This document shows positions 34,675 to 42,622 of a DNA stretch of 64,000 nt, in pieces. A program made the translations under genes and the position numbers. Each line of letters starts with the position of its first letter. The stretch's first letter is position 1. The notes under the pieces were generated by a model that searched no databases, was not told where the DNA came from, and saw only the letters and a program-made list of their open reading frames with translations. Source of the DNA: an uncultured Roseicyclus sp. (GTDB lineage Bacteria > Pseudomonadota > Alphaproteobacteria > Rhodobacterales > Rhodobacteraceae); assembly GCA_947500415.1 (NCBI GenBank), contig CANMRT010000001.1:460982-524981 (forward strand). Direction: 5' to 3'.

Positions 34675-35679
34675 TCAGGCCTGATTTGGTTCCATCTCGG
34701 CAGCTTGCGCTATGGCATCCACGCCCATCTGCTCCAGCAAATGGATGTAATCCAGCAGTACCCAGTTTTCCGCGATCAGGCCATTTTCGCAGCGGTAGAA
34801 ATCCATCACGCGCAGGGTCAACGCTTTATCCGTCGCAGGCACCCCTAGATACGTGTCGCGATGCGTCATGGTCATGGACGGCCAGCCTGAGACGGCGGCA
34901 AAGGCCCCGTCGCCGATCCGGCAGTAGTGATTGCCACCCTTGCGGTCCGGGAAGGCACGCAGGAAGGGCGCGCGGTGGTGGTCCACGAAACCGGGCCAAG
35001 ACACGGTAGATCCGATGCCACCTGGCCCGTACCACGCAAAGTCCGGCGCCCAGGTGCCGCCCGCACCCACTTGCCCGTCCGAGCCGTAGGTTTCGGGGTT
35101 GTAGACATGCAGAGCTGACAGCATCGCCTCAACCACATCCAACGAGGCCGCCCCTTCGGACCGGTTCTCCGGGCAAAGGCCGTCTTGCGTGGCAGGCGGC
35201 GGAAAGGTGATGGGTGCCCCGTAGTGCGCCTCGGCCAAAGGCCAGCGCCCGCATTGCTGCAACAGGTCCAACAGGTCGATGATTAGGCGCCCCTCGACGA
35301 TCCGCCCTTCCTCGACACGCCAGAACTCCCCGATGCGCAGGTAGATCAGCTTGCCCGTCGGCGCGATGCCCCAAAGCGGGGATGTGAAGAGGCCCGTCAG
35401 ATGAGTAATGCCCGTGACCCATTCCCCGCCCACGTCCCGGCGATTCTGTCCGCCGATCACCAGCAGGTCGCGCCGTCTGGGTGTGGAAAGGGCCGCGCGC
35501 AGCGGCGCAATCAACCCGTCTACGACCCCAGCGGGCCCATTGAGCACACCGATTGGGCTGGACACATGGATCTCTGCGTTTGGCGCGAAGAGCTCAGTGG
35601 CGTGCGCCTCAACGCCCTCGTTTTCCAAGGAAAAAAGGGATGCCAATCCGGCCCGTACCCAGTTTCGCGCGTCGTCCAT
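34675..35679 (-). CDS. Tandem SnoaL-like (NTF2-fold) protein
   Basis: 334 residues from ATG 35679, which has GAGG six bases upstream; ATG 35691 is an alternative. The protein contains two successive SnoaL-like halves. The first (about 5-150) ends in LIYLRIGEFWRVEEGRIVEGRLIIDLLDLLQQCG, and the second (about 185-325) ends in LTLRVMDFYRCENGLIAENWVLLDYIHLLEQMG; the two endings are clearly alike, so an internal duplication is visible. The fold is used by polyketide cyclases and small hydrolases or isomerases acting on hydrophobic rings or sugars. The gene is paired with a GntR regulator and divergent from a sugar-type ABC importer, so it may act on the imported compound. Reaction unknown. Confidence 0.8.
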   Translation of the reverse strand: MDDARNWVRAGLASLFSLENEGVEAHATELFAPNAEIHVSSPIGVLNGPAGVVDGLIAPLRAALSTPRRRDLLVIGGQNRRDVGGEWVTGITHLTGLFTSPLWGIAPTGKLIYLRIGEFWRVEEGRIVEGRLIIDLLDLLQQCGRWPLAEAHYGAPITFPPPATQDGLCPENRSEGAASLDVVEAMLSALHVYNPETYGSDGQVGAGGTWAPDFAWYGPGGIGSTVSWPGFVDHHRAPFLRAFPDRKGGNHYCRIGDGAFAAVSGWPSMTMTHRDTYLGVPATDKALTLRVMDFYRCENGLIAENWVLLDYIHLLEQMGVDAIAQAAEMEPNQA

Positions 35680-35730
35680 TGCCTGCCTCATCGATGTTGC
35701 CGCCCGCAGGCTTGCCAGAACCAGACGACT

Positions 35731-35762
35731 GGCAAAAGGCAAATATTGCAAACCTATGCAAA
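35731..35762. promoter_or_regulatory. Candidate regulator sites: repeated TGCAAA words
   Basis: GGCAAA (35731), GGCAAAT (35738), TTGCAAA (35746) and ATGCAAA (35756) recur about every ten bases in the 189-base gap between the divergent SnoaL-like and binding-protein genes. Helically phased direct repeats here could be sites for the linked GntR regulator or an activator. Unproven. Confidence 0.35.
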
Positions 35763-35868
35763 TTCGGCAGAGTGGAAGGTGGTCGGGCCTTCCAATTGGT
35801 CCGAAATGCATGAAGACTGTCACGGGTCACCGGAAAACCGGGGCCAAAGAACAACCAGGGAGAAACAC

Positions 35869-37101
35869 ATGTTCTTCAAACGCCTTGCCCTCGCGGGTGC
35901 GGTCAGCGTCGCGGCCACTGCGGCCTATGCTGATGGCCACGCCTCGTGCGACTTTGAGAATACCACTGAAATCACCATGCTGTCCGCCGCCTTCGAAGCC
36001 TGGGTTGCCGTCACCGACGGTATGGCGGCTTGCGGCAACTTCTCGCCCGAGCTGGACCAGGAATTCCGCACCAAGCAGCCCGAAGGCTTCGCGGCTGACC
36101 CATCGCTTTACCAGCTGGGCGGCGTGTCCAACGGCACCATCACGCCTCTGCTGAACCAGGGCACCATTCGCCCGCTCGATGATCTGATAGAAGCGCACGG
36201 CCAGCAGCTGACACCGAACCAGCTGATCCAGATCGACGGTCAGACCATGGCCGTGGCCATGATGGTGAACGTGCAGCACCTGATGTTCCGTGAAGACATC
36301 CTTTCGGATCTCGGCATCGAAGTTCCCACCACTTGGGAAGAAGTGCTGACTGCGGCTGCGACCATTCAGGAAGCCGGTGTTGTGGACTACCCGCTGGGTG
36401 CCACGATGAAAGCAGGCTGGAACATCGCGCAGGAATTCGTGAACATGTATGCGGGCTTCGGCGGCACGCTTGTGAACGATGACAACACGCCCGGCGTGAG
36501 TTCCGAGGCCGGTCTTGCCGCCCTCGACATGATGATGCGCCTGACAGAGTACATGGACCCCGAATATCTGGTGTCCGACTCCACCTACGTGCAGCAGCAG
36601 TTCCAGCAGGGCTCCATCGCCATGGCCAACCTCTGGGCCTCGCGCGCAGGTGCCATGAACGACGAAGCTGAAAGCCAGGTTGTCGGTCTTGTGGCCACCG
36701 CCGCAGCACCGCTGGCCATGGAAGGCGGCTCGCCGGCCACCACGCTGTGGTGGGACGGTATCGTCGTTGCCGCCAACATCTCGGATGAGGAAGCTGAAAT
36801 GGCATTCCGCACCGCGATGGCCGGTATCGACTCCGAAACCGTAGCAGCCGCCCCTGACGCCGCCATCTGGCTGATCGAGGGCTATGAGCCCAACGAGATG
36901 TCCGCAGGCGCCATCGCTTCGGCCACGGCCAACCCGGCACCACCGGCCTACCCGTCGACCACGCAGATGGGTCTGATGCACACCGCACTGGGCAACGAGC
37001 TGCCCGCATTCTTCACCGGCGACGTGACCGCCGAAGAAGCGCTGGCCGCTGTTGAGGCCTCCTACACGGTTGCCGCTCAGGAAGCGGGCCTGCTGGAGTA
37101 A
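35869..37101 (+). CDS. Sugar-type ABC transporter substrate-binding protein (family 1)
   Basis: 410 residues from ATG 35869, with CCAGGGAGA just upstream; the frame is open further back but lacks signals. A Sec signal peptide (FFKRLALAGAVSVAATAAYADG) precedes a family 1 solute-binding domain: EFRTKQPEGFAADPSLYQLGGVSNGTITPLLNQGTIRPLDDLI, DILSDLGIEVPTTWEEVLTAAATIQEAG, and FQQGSIAMANLWASRAGAMNDEAES. Such proteins capture mono- or oligosaccharides, glycerol phosphodiesters or similar polyols. It is the first gene of a three-gene importer set; the ligand is unknown. Confidence 0.9.
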   Translation: MFFKRLALAGAVSVAATAAYADGHASCDFENTTEITMLSAAFEAWVAVTDGMAACGNFSPELDQEFRTKQPEGFAADPSLYQLGGVSNGTITPLLNQGTIRPLDDLIEAHGQQLTPNQLIQIDGQTMAVAMMVNVQHLMFREDILSDLGIEVPTTWEEVLTAAATIQEAGVVDYPLGATMKAGWNIAQEFVNMYAGFGGTLVNDDNTPGVSSEAGLAALDMMMRLTEYMDPEYLVSDSTYVQQQFQQGSIAMANLWASRAGAMNDEAESQVVGLVATAAAPLAMEGGSPATTLWWDGIVVAANISDEEAEMAFRTAMAGIDSETVAAAPDAAIWLIEGYEPNEMSAGAIASATANPAPPAYPSTTQMGLMHTALGNELPAFFTGDVTAEEALAAVEASYTVAAQEAGLLE

Positions 37102-37120
37102 GCGACACCGAAGGTCGCAA

Positions 37121-37184
37121 ACTCCGCCTCGCGGAGTAATCCAGACGGCACCATAAAATCGGTCGGGGCGTTCGCGCCCTGACC
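37121..37184 (+). other. Two hairpins between binding-protein and permease genes
   Basis: ACTCCGC/GCGGAGT (37121-37137, 3-base loop) is a perfect 7-base stem. GGTCGGGGCG/CGCCCTGACC (37161-37184) is a 10-base stem with one G-T pair, closed by a TTCG tetraloop of the very stable UUCG class. Both lie in the 120-base gap after the binding-protein stop. They probably protect the upstream mRNA end or limit read-through into the permease genes. Confidence 0.6.
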
Positions 37185-37221
37185 CACACATCGACAGGGC
37201 TAGGCACGGGGGCCGATCGCC

Positions 37222-38250
37222 ATGAAATTCAAGACATTCATCTGGTTTGTCGGACCATCAATGTTCCTGATGCTCCTGTTTATCGCTCTGCCGCTTTACG
37301 CTGTGCTGGTGGGCTCTTTCCAGGTCACCCAACCCATCATGCAGACGGTCGAGGTGGAAAGCTGCTCCGCCGGCTTCCTGGCCCAATCCTGCACGACCGA
37401 GGTTCGCACCATCCCCGTCCTGGACGAGGAAACCGGAGAGATGCTGACCACCACTGAATGGGTCGGTTGGCTCAGCTACCAACGCGTGCTCGAACCGCAG
37501 CGTGCGTGGGATGCGATCACGTCGCTGAACTACGGCGCTCTGATGCAAATCGACTTTTGGGCTGCGCTCCGCTTTACGCTGATGTTCACCTTCATCACGC
37601 TGCCTCTGGTGATCGGCGTGGGCCTTGCCATCGCATTGGCCGTGAACAACGCCGCGAAATCAATCCGCGGCCCGATCATCTTCATCTCGCTGCTGCCGTT
37701 TATCATCACACCCGTAATCGGCTCGCTCTCGATCTACTGGCTGTTTGTGGGTGACGGCATCCTGACGCGCGGGATCGAAAACCTGCTCGACCGCGACATC
37801 GCCATGTTCGCGCAGGCCTGGACGATTGAGCTCTTGATGCTTTTCTACCGCGTCTGGCACGTCGCCCCTTTCGCCTTCGTGATTTTCTATGCAGGCCTTC
37901 AGACCGTGAACCAGGACACGCTCGAATCCGCGATCATCGACGGCGCTTCCCGCTGGGATCGCCTGAAATACGTCGTCATCCCGCATCTGATGCCGCTGAT
38001 TATCTTTATCGCGCTGATCCACCTGATGGACAGCTACCGCGTCTTTGATGAGATCGTCGGTTTCCGGGCCGAGGCGCATGTTGTCTCGCTCCAGTATCTG
38101 ACCTTCGATTTCCTCCAGCCCGACGATGCCGGCAACCGCGCGTTCAGCCGTGCGTCGGCCTCTTCGATGCTGACCATGGTCGGGATTGTGATCCTGCTGA
38201 TCCCACTGCTCCGCCGAACCTGGCGCGACCATAAAGGGAGCTCGCACTGA
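37222..38250 (+). CDS. Sugar-type ABC transporter permease (MalF/UgpA-like)
   Basis: 342 residues with six predicted membrane helices beginning WFVGPSMFLMLLFIALPLYAVLVGSF. A roughly 60-residue periplasmic insert after the first helix carries two cysteines (VESCSAGFLAQSCTTE). The EAA-loop segment LESAIIDGASRWDRLKYVVIPHLMPL is canonical. The stop overlaps the next start by one base (TGATG). It forms a heterodimer with the following permease. Confidence 0.92.
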   Translation: MKFKTFIWFVGPSMFLMLLFIALPLYAVLVGSFQVTQPIMQTVEVESCSAGFLAQSCTTEVRTIPVLDEETGEMLTTTEWVGWLSYQRVLEPQRAWDAITSLNYGALMQIDFWAALRFTLMFTFITLPLVIGVGLAIALAVNNAAKSIRGPIIFISLLPFIITPVIGSLSIYWLFVGDGILTRGIENLLDRDIAMFAQAWTIELLMLFYRVWHVAPFAFVIFYAGLQTVNQDTLESAIIDGASRWDRLKYVVIPHLMPLIIFIALIHLMDSYRVFDEIVGFRAEAHVVSLQYLTFDFLQPDDAGNRAFSRASASSMLTMVGIVILLIPLLRRTWRDHKGSSH

Positions 38251-39410
38251 TGTCCGACACCCCCCGCGCCATGCGCCAGCCTTTCGGCCTCCGCCTCGGC
38301 TCTGCTGCCTTCCTCGCTTTCTGGTGTATCCTGGCGGCTTTCCCGATCGTCTGGATTACCTTGATGAGCTTCAAGTCACCGGTGGACGCCTTCGCGGCCA
38401 ACCCGTTTGACGTGATCCTCGGCCCCGTAACCCGGGATCGCGGCAATGGCCTGTCCTTGCTGGACATCGTCCTTGGCCTTGTCGTGATGTTCTTTGCGAT
38501 CAAGCTGGCCTTCAGCTTCCTGCCGCGAAAGATCAATGAATGGAGCCCGAAGGGCCAGGTCTGGGCCGGTTGGATCATCGGTGTCATGGCCTATGCCGTG
38601 GCGTTCCTGTTTGCCTTCTTCCTGATCCTGCCCGCCATCCTCGGCGTGCTGAACCCGATCCTCGGCCCATTGGGCACGCCGATTGTGGGCCTGACGACTG
38701 AACATTATGAGACCATTTGGGTCGAACGTGGGTTCTACAACAACTTCATCAACTCGCTGATCGTTGTCGGCGGCACGGTCACGATTTCGCTGACCATCGG
38801 CACGCTGGCGGGCTACGGGCTTGCGCGCTCCGGCTCCAACATTGCGTTCTGGATCCTGATCGTCGCGCTGATCTTCCGCGCGCTGCCCCACTCCGTGCTG
38901 CTGGCAGGCTACTTGCCCGTCTTCGTGAATTCCGCTGAAATCCTGCGCCCATGGCTGGGGGACAATGCGCCAACGCTCTATGGCCAGCCCCTCGCTGTGA
39001 TCGCCGTCCTGGTCTCGATCAACCAGCCCTTCACCATTTGGATGCTGCGCAGCTTCTTCCAGAACATCCCGAATGAATTGGACGAGGCTGCACGCGTGGA
39101 TGGCTGCACCCACTTCCAGGCGTTCCGCTGGGTCATCATGCCGGTCATGTGGCCGGGGGTAATCACGACGGGGCTGTTCTCATTCCTGCTGGCCTACAAC
39201 GACTACCTCATCACGGCGCTGCTTCTGGACGGAACGAACCAGACGATGGTTCCCGCCATCGCAGGCTTCTTCAACCGCGAGACAACGACAACCGACCAGG
39301 TCGTCGCCGTCGCCGCAGCCGTCTCGATCATCGCACCGCTGTTCCTGCTGGTAATGATCTTCCAGCGCCAGATTGTGAGCGGCCTGACGGCGGGTGCGGT
39401 GAAAGGATAG
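38250..39410 (+). CDS. Sugar-type ABC transporter permease (MalG/UgpE-like)
   Basis: 386 residues, longer than the usual about 280. An extra hydrophobic region of about 100 residues (LSLLDIVLGLVVMFFAIKLAFSFL, VWAGWIIGVMAYAVAFLFAFFLILPAILGVL) is inserted between the first helix and the transport core. The core has YNNFINSLIVVGGTVTISLTIGTLAGYGLAR and the EAA loop LDEAARVDGCTHFQAFRWVIMPVMWPG. It completes the binding-protein, permease, permease set. No ATP-binding gene follows; the cluster ends at a hairpin. Confidence 0.92.
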   Translation: MSDTPRAMRQPFGLRLGSAAFLAFWCILAAFPIVWITLMSFKSPVDAFAANPFDVILGPVTRDRGNGLSLLDIVLGLVVMFFAIKLAFSFLPRKINEWSPKGQVWAGWIIGVMAYAVAFLFAFFLILPAILGVLNPILGPLGTPIVGLTTEHYETIWVERGFYNNFINSLIVVGGTVTISLTIGTLAGYGLARSGSNIAFWILIVALIFRALPHSVLLAGYLPVFVNSAEILRPWLGDNAPTLYGQPLAVIAVLVSINQPFTIWMLRSFFQNIPNELDEAARVDGCTHFQAFRWVIMPVMWPGVITTGLFSFLLAYNDYLITALLLDGTNQTMVPAIAGFFNRETTTTDQVVAVAAAVSIIAPLFLLVMIFQRQIVSGLTAGAVKG

Positions 39411-39443
39411 TGGCGCAGCCCGGGGGCAACTCCGGGCGCGCCA
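39411..39443. terminator. Probable bidirectional terminator
   Basis: TGGCGCAGCCCGG and CCGGGCGCGCCA form a GC stem with one bulged base around an 8-base loop. It fills the 35-base gap between the convergent permease and LysR genes. No long T run follows, so efficiency is uncertain. Confidence 0.6.
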
Positions 39444-39445
39444 GC

Positions 39446-40411
39446 TTAACCCAAAACTCGATAACTTTCCCCAAGCCACGGCATCTGCTCCTGCCCCGGC
39501 TCCCAGAAATGCACGCCGATCAGTTCCCGCGCCAGACCCGCGATCTGCTCAGGGATGCCGCCGGACCAATCCGAGGTCGCATAGAGCACGATCTGCCGCG
39601 CCATGGACTCGCCGGGCAGGGGATGAGCATCTATCCCGCCCGCAAAACGCCCCGCGCGCAGAAGCGACAGGGGTGTGGTGATCGTCCAGCCCTGACCAGC
39701 TGCCACGAGCGCGCTGATGGACTGGTTCGAGTCCATCTCGAACCGTTTCGCAGGCACCGACCCCGTCCGCGTCAGCCAGGCCTCGATCTGCTGACCCATG
39801 ATCTGGTCCATGTCCCGGCGCAACAGCGGCAAGCCCTCAAGCGCCGCCATGCCACCACTCACATCGCGGCCCTTGGGCACGGCAAGAATATAGGGATCCT
39901 CCAACAGCGGCAGGGCAACCGTCCCCGACGGCGCGGCACGCCCTGCGGCTGCGATCACGATGTCCAGCTCCCGCGTCGCGACACGGGCTTGCAACAGGTG
40001 GCTCGGGCCTGTCTGCAGCGTGAACTCGCACTGGCTCATCGCGTCGGCTAGCCGCGTGGCCAAAAGCGGCGTGACCTCATTTTCGAAATCCTCGATCACG
40101 CCAAGCGACAGGGCTGACAGATCCGTCAGATCCAGCGCCGTCAGATCCCGCTGCCCGGCCCGCAATGCCTTCAACGCGGCCTTTGCCTGCCCCAGAAACA
40201 GCCGTCCCGCAGGCGTGAGGACCATCGGCCTGCGCGAGGCATCGACCAGATCGGCCCCCAGCGCGGCGCTCAGGTTCTTCATCTGTTGGCTGACCGCAGG
40301 CGCGCTCATCCCCAACTCCGCAGCCGTCGCCGCGACGGAGCCTGTCCGGGCCAGCGTCTCGAAGACTTCGAGGCCCCTGAGCGTCAATCCTTTGAGAAGC
40401 GGAGCCGGCAC
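39446..40411 (-). CDS. LysR-family transcriptional regulator
   Basis: 321 residues from GTG 40411. The N-terminal winged helix is clear (LRGLEVFETLARTGSVAATAAELGMSAPAVSQQMKNLSAALGADLVDASRRPMVLTPAG). An effector domain follows (LSLGVIEDFENEVTPLLATRLAD, ELDIVIAAAGRA, ALVAAGQGWTITTPLSLLR). It lies four bases downstream of the Ldh2-like gene on the same strand, so the two probably form an operon. Target unknown. Confidence 0.88.
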   Translation of the reverse strand: MPAPLLKGLTLRGLEVFETLARTGSVAATAAELGMSAPAVSQQMKNLSAALGADLVDASRRPMVLTPAGRLFLGQAKAALKALRAGQRDLTALDLTDLSALSLGVIEDFENEVTPLLATRLADAMSQCEFTLQTGPSHLLQARVATRELDIVIAAAGRAAPSGTVALPLLEDPYILAVPKGRDVSGGMAALEGLPLLRRDMDQIMGQQIEAWLTRTGSVPAKRFEMDSNQSISALVAAGQGWTITTPLSLLRAGRFAGGIDAHPLPGESMARQIVLYATSDWSGGIPEQIAGLARELIGVHFWEPGQEQMPWLGESYRVLG

Positions 40412-40415
40412 GGGT

Positions 40416-41123
40416 TCAGGCGTTCACGATCTGCATGAGCAATTCAGGCGCCAGCGCGATCCCTCCGCGCCGTTGCGGCAGCGTCTTCTCTGCGGCGGGC
40501 AGCCCATCCAGCATCTGTTCGGCCGCTGTCACCTCCGGGTTCAGCGCGGCAATCCACCCTGAATGCGCAACCGACCCGTCCACTGGCGAATCCGCAGGCG
40601 GCGGGGCCTTCGATAGCAGCGCCGACAGCACCGTATTGGTGCCCGAGTCAAACTTTGTGACGGGCTCACCACCGGGTCGCACCGCATAGGCCTGCCCCTG
40701 TGGTCGCAGCGAGATCCCCGCCAAACCCGCCTTCGCCAAATCCGCCATCGCACCGGCCATCGCGCCGGGATCACTTGCATGGGTCAGATGCAGTAGGGCC
40801 AGCCCTTCGGCCCGCGCGACCTCGATCAGTCGCGGCATGGCATGGGAAAGGGCAGGGGCCGCCAAGCCGTGGCCAGCATCAACATGCAATACGGCCCCAG
40901 CTGGCTTTGAAATCTTCGGCACGGCATCCATGTGCACACGACCATAACGAACCAACCGGATATCGCGGAGCAGGGCCGCGAACCCGTTGTCCTTATCCCC
41001 GGCGGCTTCTGAAAGGGCCACATCGCGGGCGACGATCGCGGCCTCCGCTTCGCCAACGCCCGCGCGCGTCAAACAGTCCCGCGCCAGCATTTCAAGGTCG
41101 GACAGGTCGTATAGTTCGGTCAT
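40416..41123 (-). CDS. Short Ldh2/malate dehydrogenase-like protein, probably non-catalytic
   Basis: 235 residues from ATG 41123; family enzymes have about 330-350. The N-terminal part resembles Ldh2-type NAD(P)H oxidoreductases (LARDCLTRAGVGEAEAAIVARDVALSEAAGD, RYGRVHMDAVPKISKPAGAVLHVDAGHGLAAPALSHAM, GISLRPQGQAYAVRPGGEPVTKFDSGTNT). However, the usual S-H-G active-site stretch is replaced by KDNGF, and the middle of the domain is missing. It may be a degenerate or repurposed member. It is followed at once by a LysR gene. I am confident it is coding, less so of the family. Confidence 0.55.
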   Translation of the reverse strand: MTELYDLSDLEMLARDCLTRAGVGEAEAAIVARDVALSEAAGDKDNGFAALLRDIRLVRYGRVHMDAVPKISKPAGAVLHVDAGHGLAAPALSHAMPRLIEVARAEGLALLHLTHASDPGAMAGAMADLAKAGLAGISLRPQGQAYAVRPGGEPVTKFDSGTNTVLSALLSKAPPPADSPVDGSVAHSGWIAALNPEVTAAEQMLDGLPAAEKTLPQRRGGIALAPELLMQIVNA

Positions 41124-41198
41124 GGCGCTACTCTTTCCGCCCCGCGCCGCCAAGGTCAATGGCCGTTGATTGAAACGGCCAGACCCGGCGGACCCACG

Positions 41199-42137
41199 CT
41201 AACCCTCCAGAACCAACTCCGGGAACCGCCGCGCCGTTTCGCGGATCGCCTTGGCCAGCCGCTCAAACGCCGGGGTTGCCCCCGAACTCGACCGCCAGAC
41301 CAACCCGATAGAGCGGGAGAATTTGCGCCCCCGAAAAGGCCTCACGACCACATCCTGCGCCCGACCTTCGATCTCGGATCGCACATAAAGCGCCGGCAGG
41401 AACGTCAGCCCCATGTCCATCGCAACCATCTGCCGCAAAGCGTCCAGGGAGGTCCCCTCATAATCGCGGCTCATCTGCGCGCCCGTCTCCTGACACAGCG
41501 CGGAGATCTGATCATGCAAGGCATAAGCTGGCGACAGCGACAGGATCGTCTGATCGGCAAGCTCCGGCCCTTCGATGTTCGAGGATGCTTCAAGGGCGTG
41601 ATCGACGGGCATCGCCACACCCAAAGGCTCCCGAAACAGGCGCGTCGACGTCAACCGCGCCCCCGGCACCGGCAATTGCGTCAGGATCAGATCGTGGATG
41701 CCGTCATTGAGCTCCCGCAGCAGGGATTGCGGCGGGCCTTCGCGGATATAGAGCCGCAAATCAGGGTGAGTGCGGTGCAGATCACCGACCACATGGGGCA
41801 TCAGGTACGGCCCCAGCGTCGCCGAAGTGCCAAGGCGCAAGGTGCCGCCCATGCCGGATTGGAGGGTTGCCGAGAGGTCTACGATGCCCTGCCCGGCATC
41901 CAGAATGTCACGTGCGCGCGTCGTGATTTCGCGGCCCGCCTGCGTCAGGCGCACAGGTCCGCGCCCACGCTCCACAAGAGTCAGACCCAGCGCGTCTTCG
42001 AGCGCCTTGATCTGGACGGAAAGGGAGGGTTGGGAAATTCCGCAGGCTTCAGCGGCCTCGCGAAAATGGCGCGTGTCTTCCAGCGCTGTCAGGTAACGCA
42101 GCTGACGCAGCGTGAAGGGGAGGGTTCGTGTCTGCAC
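41199..42137 (-). CDS. OxyR-like LysR-family regulator lacking the peroxidatic cysteine
   Basis: 312 residues. The LysR winged helix spans residues about 8-66 (FTLRQLRYLTALEDTRHFREAAEACGISQPSLSVQIKALEDALG). The effector domain follows OxyR (LRLGTSATLGPYLMPHVVGDLHRTHPDLRLYIREG, TSLDALRQMVAMDMGLTFLPALYV). In the redox loop, E. coli has C199-LRDQAMGF-C208; here the aligned residues are Ala206 and Cys215, with the nine-residue spacing kept. So the peroxide-reacting cysteine is gone while the resolving one stays. It likely senses something other than peroxide through a disulfide. No katG or ahp gene is next to it. It faces the mrp operon across a 485-base gap. Confidence 0.85.
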   Translation of the reverse strand: MQTRTLPFTLRQLRYLTALEDTRHFREAAEACGISQPSLSVQIKALEDALGLTLVERGRGPVRLTQAGREITTRARDILDAGQGIVDLSATLQSGMGGTLRLGTSATLGPYLMPHVVGDLHRTHPDLRLYIREGPPQSLLRELNDGIHDLILTQLPVPGARLTSTRLFREPLGVAMPVDHALEASSNIEGPELADQTILSLSPAYALHDQISALCQETGAQMSRDYEGTSLDALRQMVAMDMGLTFLPALYVRSEIEGRAQDVVVRPFRGRKFSRSIGLVWRSSSGATPAFERLAKAIRETARRFPELVLEG

Positions 42138-42622
42138 GTCTTGATAGCTTTTTCCAATTGAAATCCACGTAGCTTAGGCATTTCACCTATTAACTACTTG
42201 GAATAGAGTAGAGCTGTTGCAAATGAAATCAATTGCGGTGGGGCACGCTGCCGCATTTGATGGTGTTTCGATTGCTCTGGTCGTTGTCCCTTCCAGTGTG
42301 CACACACTTCGGAACACCTTCCATGGGCTGCGCGTTTGGAAACATGCCGTCATCTCAAACGCGCGGCCTGTGGCACCTTCATCCAAGCGAAAAAGGCCTC
42401 TGCCGCGCTCGCTCGCACCAAATTTTGCACGTAAACTATCAAAAATCGTAAGTAGATAGTCTTGATCTATCATCCCTAAAAACTATCTGTTCCCTCGAAC
42501 GTGGCCATTGCGCATGAAAGTGCAACTTCGTCTGGACCTTGGGGCAGATTGCACCAAATTAGTGATAGACCGGCCAGAGAACGAACGCTGCCGAATGGTG
42601 GCAACCGAAGGGACAAGACGAC
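42138..42622. promoter_or_regulatory. Long control region between the OxyR-like gene and mrpA
   Basis: A 485-base gap with lower GC than its surroundings at both ends. In the part nearest mrpA the words ACTATC/GATAG recur: ACTATC 42435-42440, GATAGT 42455-42460, GATCTATC 42464-42471, AACTATC 42481-42487 and TGATAGAC 42563-42570. The first pair makes an inverted repeat with 14 bases between. These could be operator sites for mrp. Short reading frames on both strands here have no recognisable features and I do not call them genes. Confidence 0.35.

Noticed and set aside
35827-37191. 454-codon open frame on the minus strand
   Set aside because: Antisense to the well-supported binding-protein gene and low-complexity; no motif.
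42183-42473. Open frames on both strands in the gap before mrpA (96 and 80 codons)
   Set aside because: No ribosome site, domain or coding-like composition; treated as control region.
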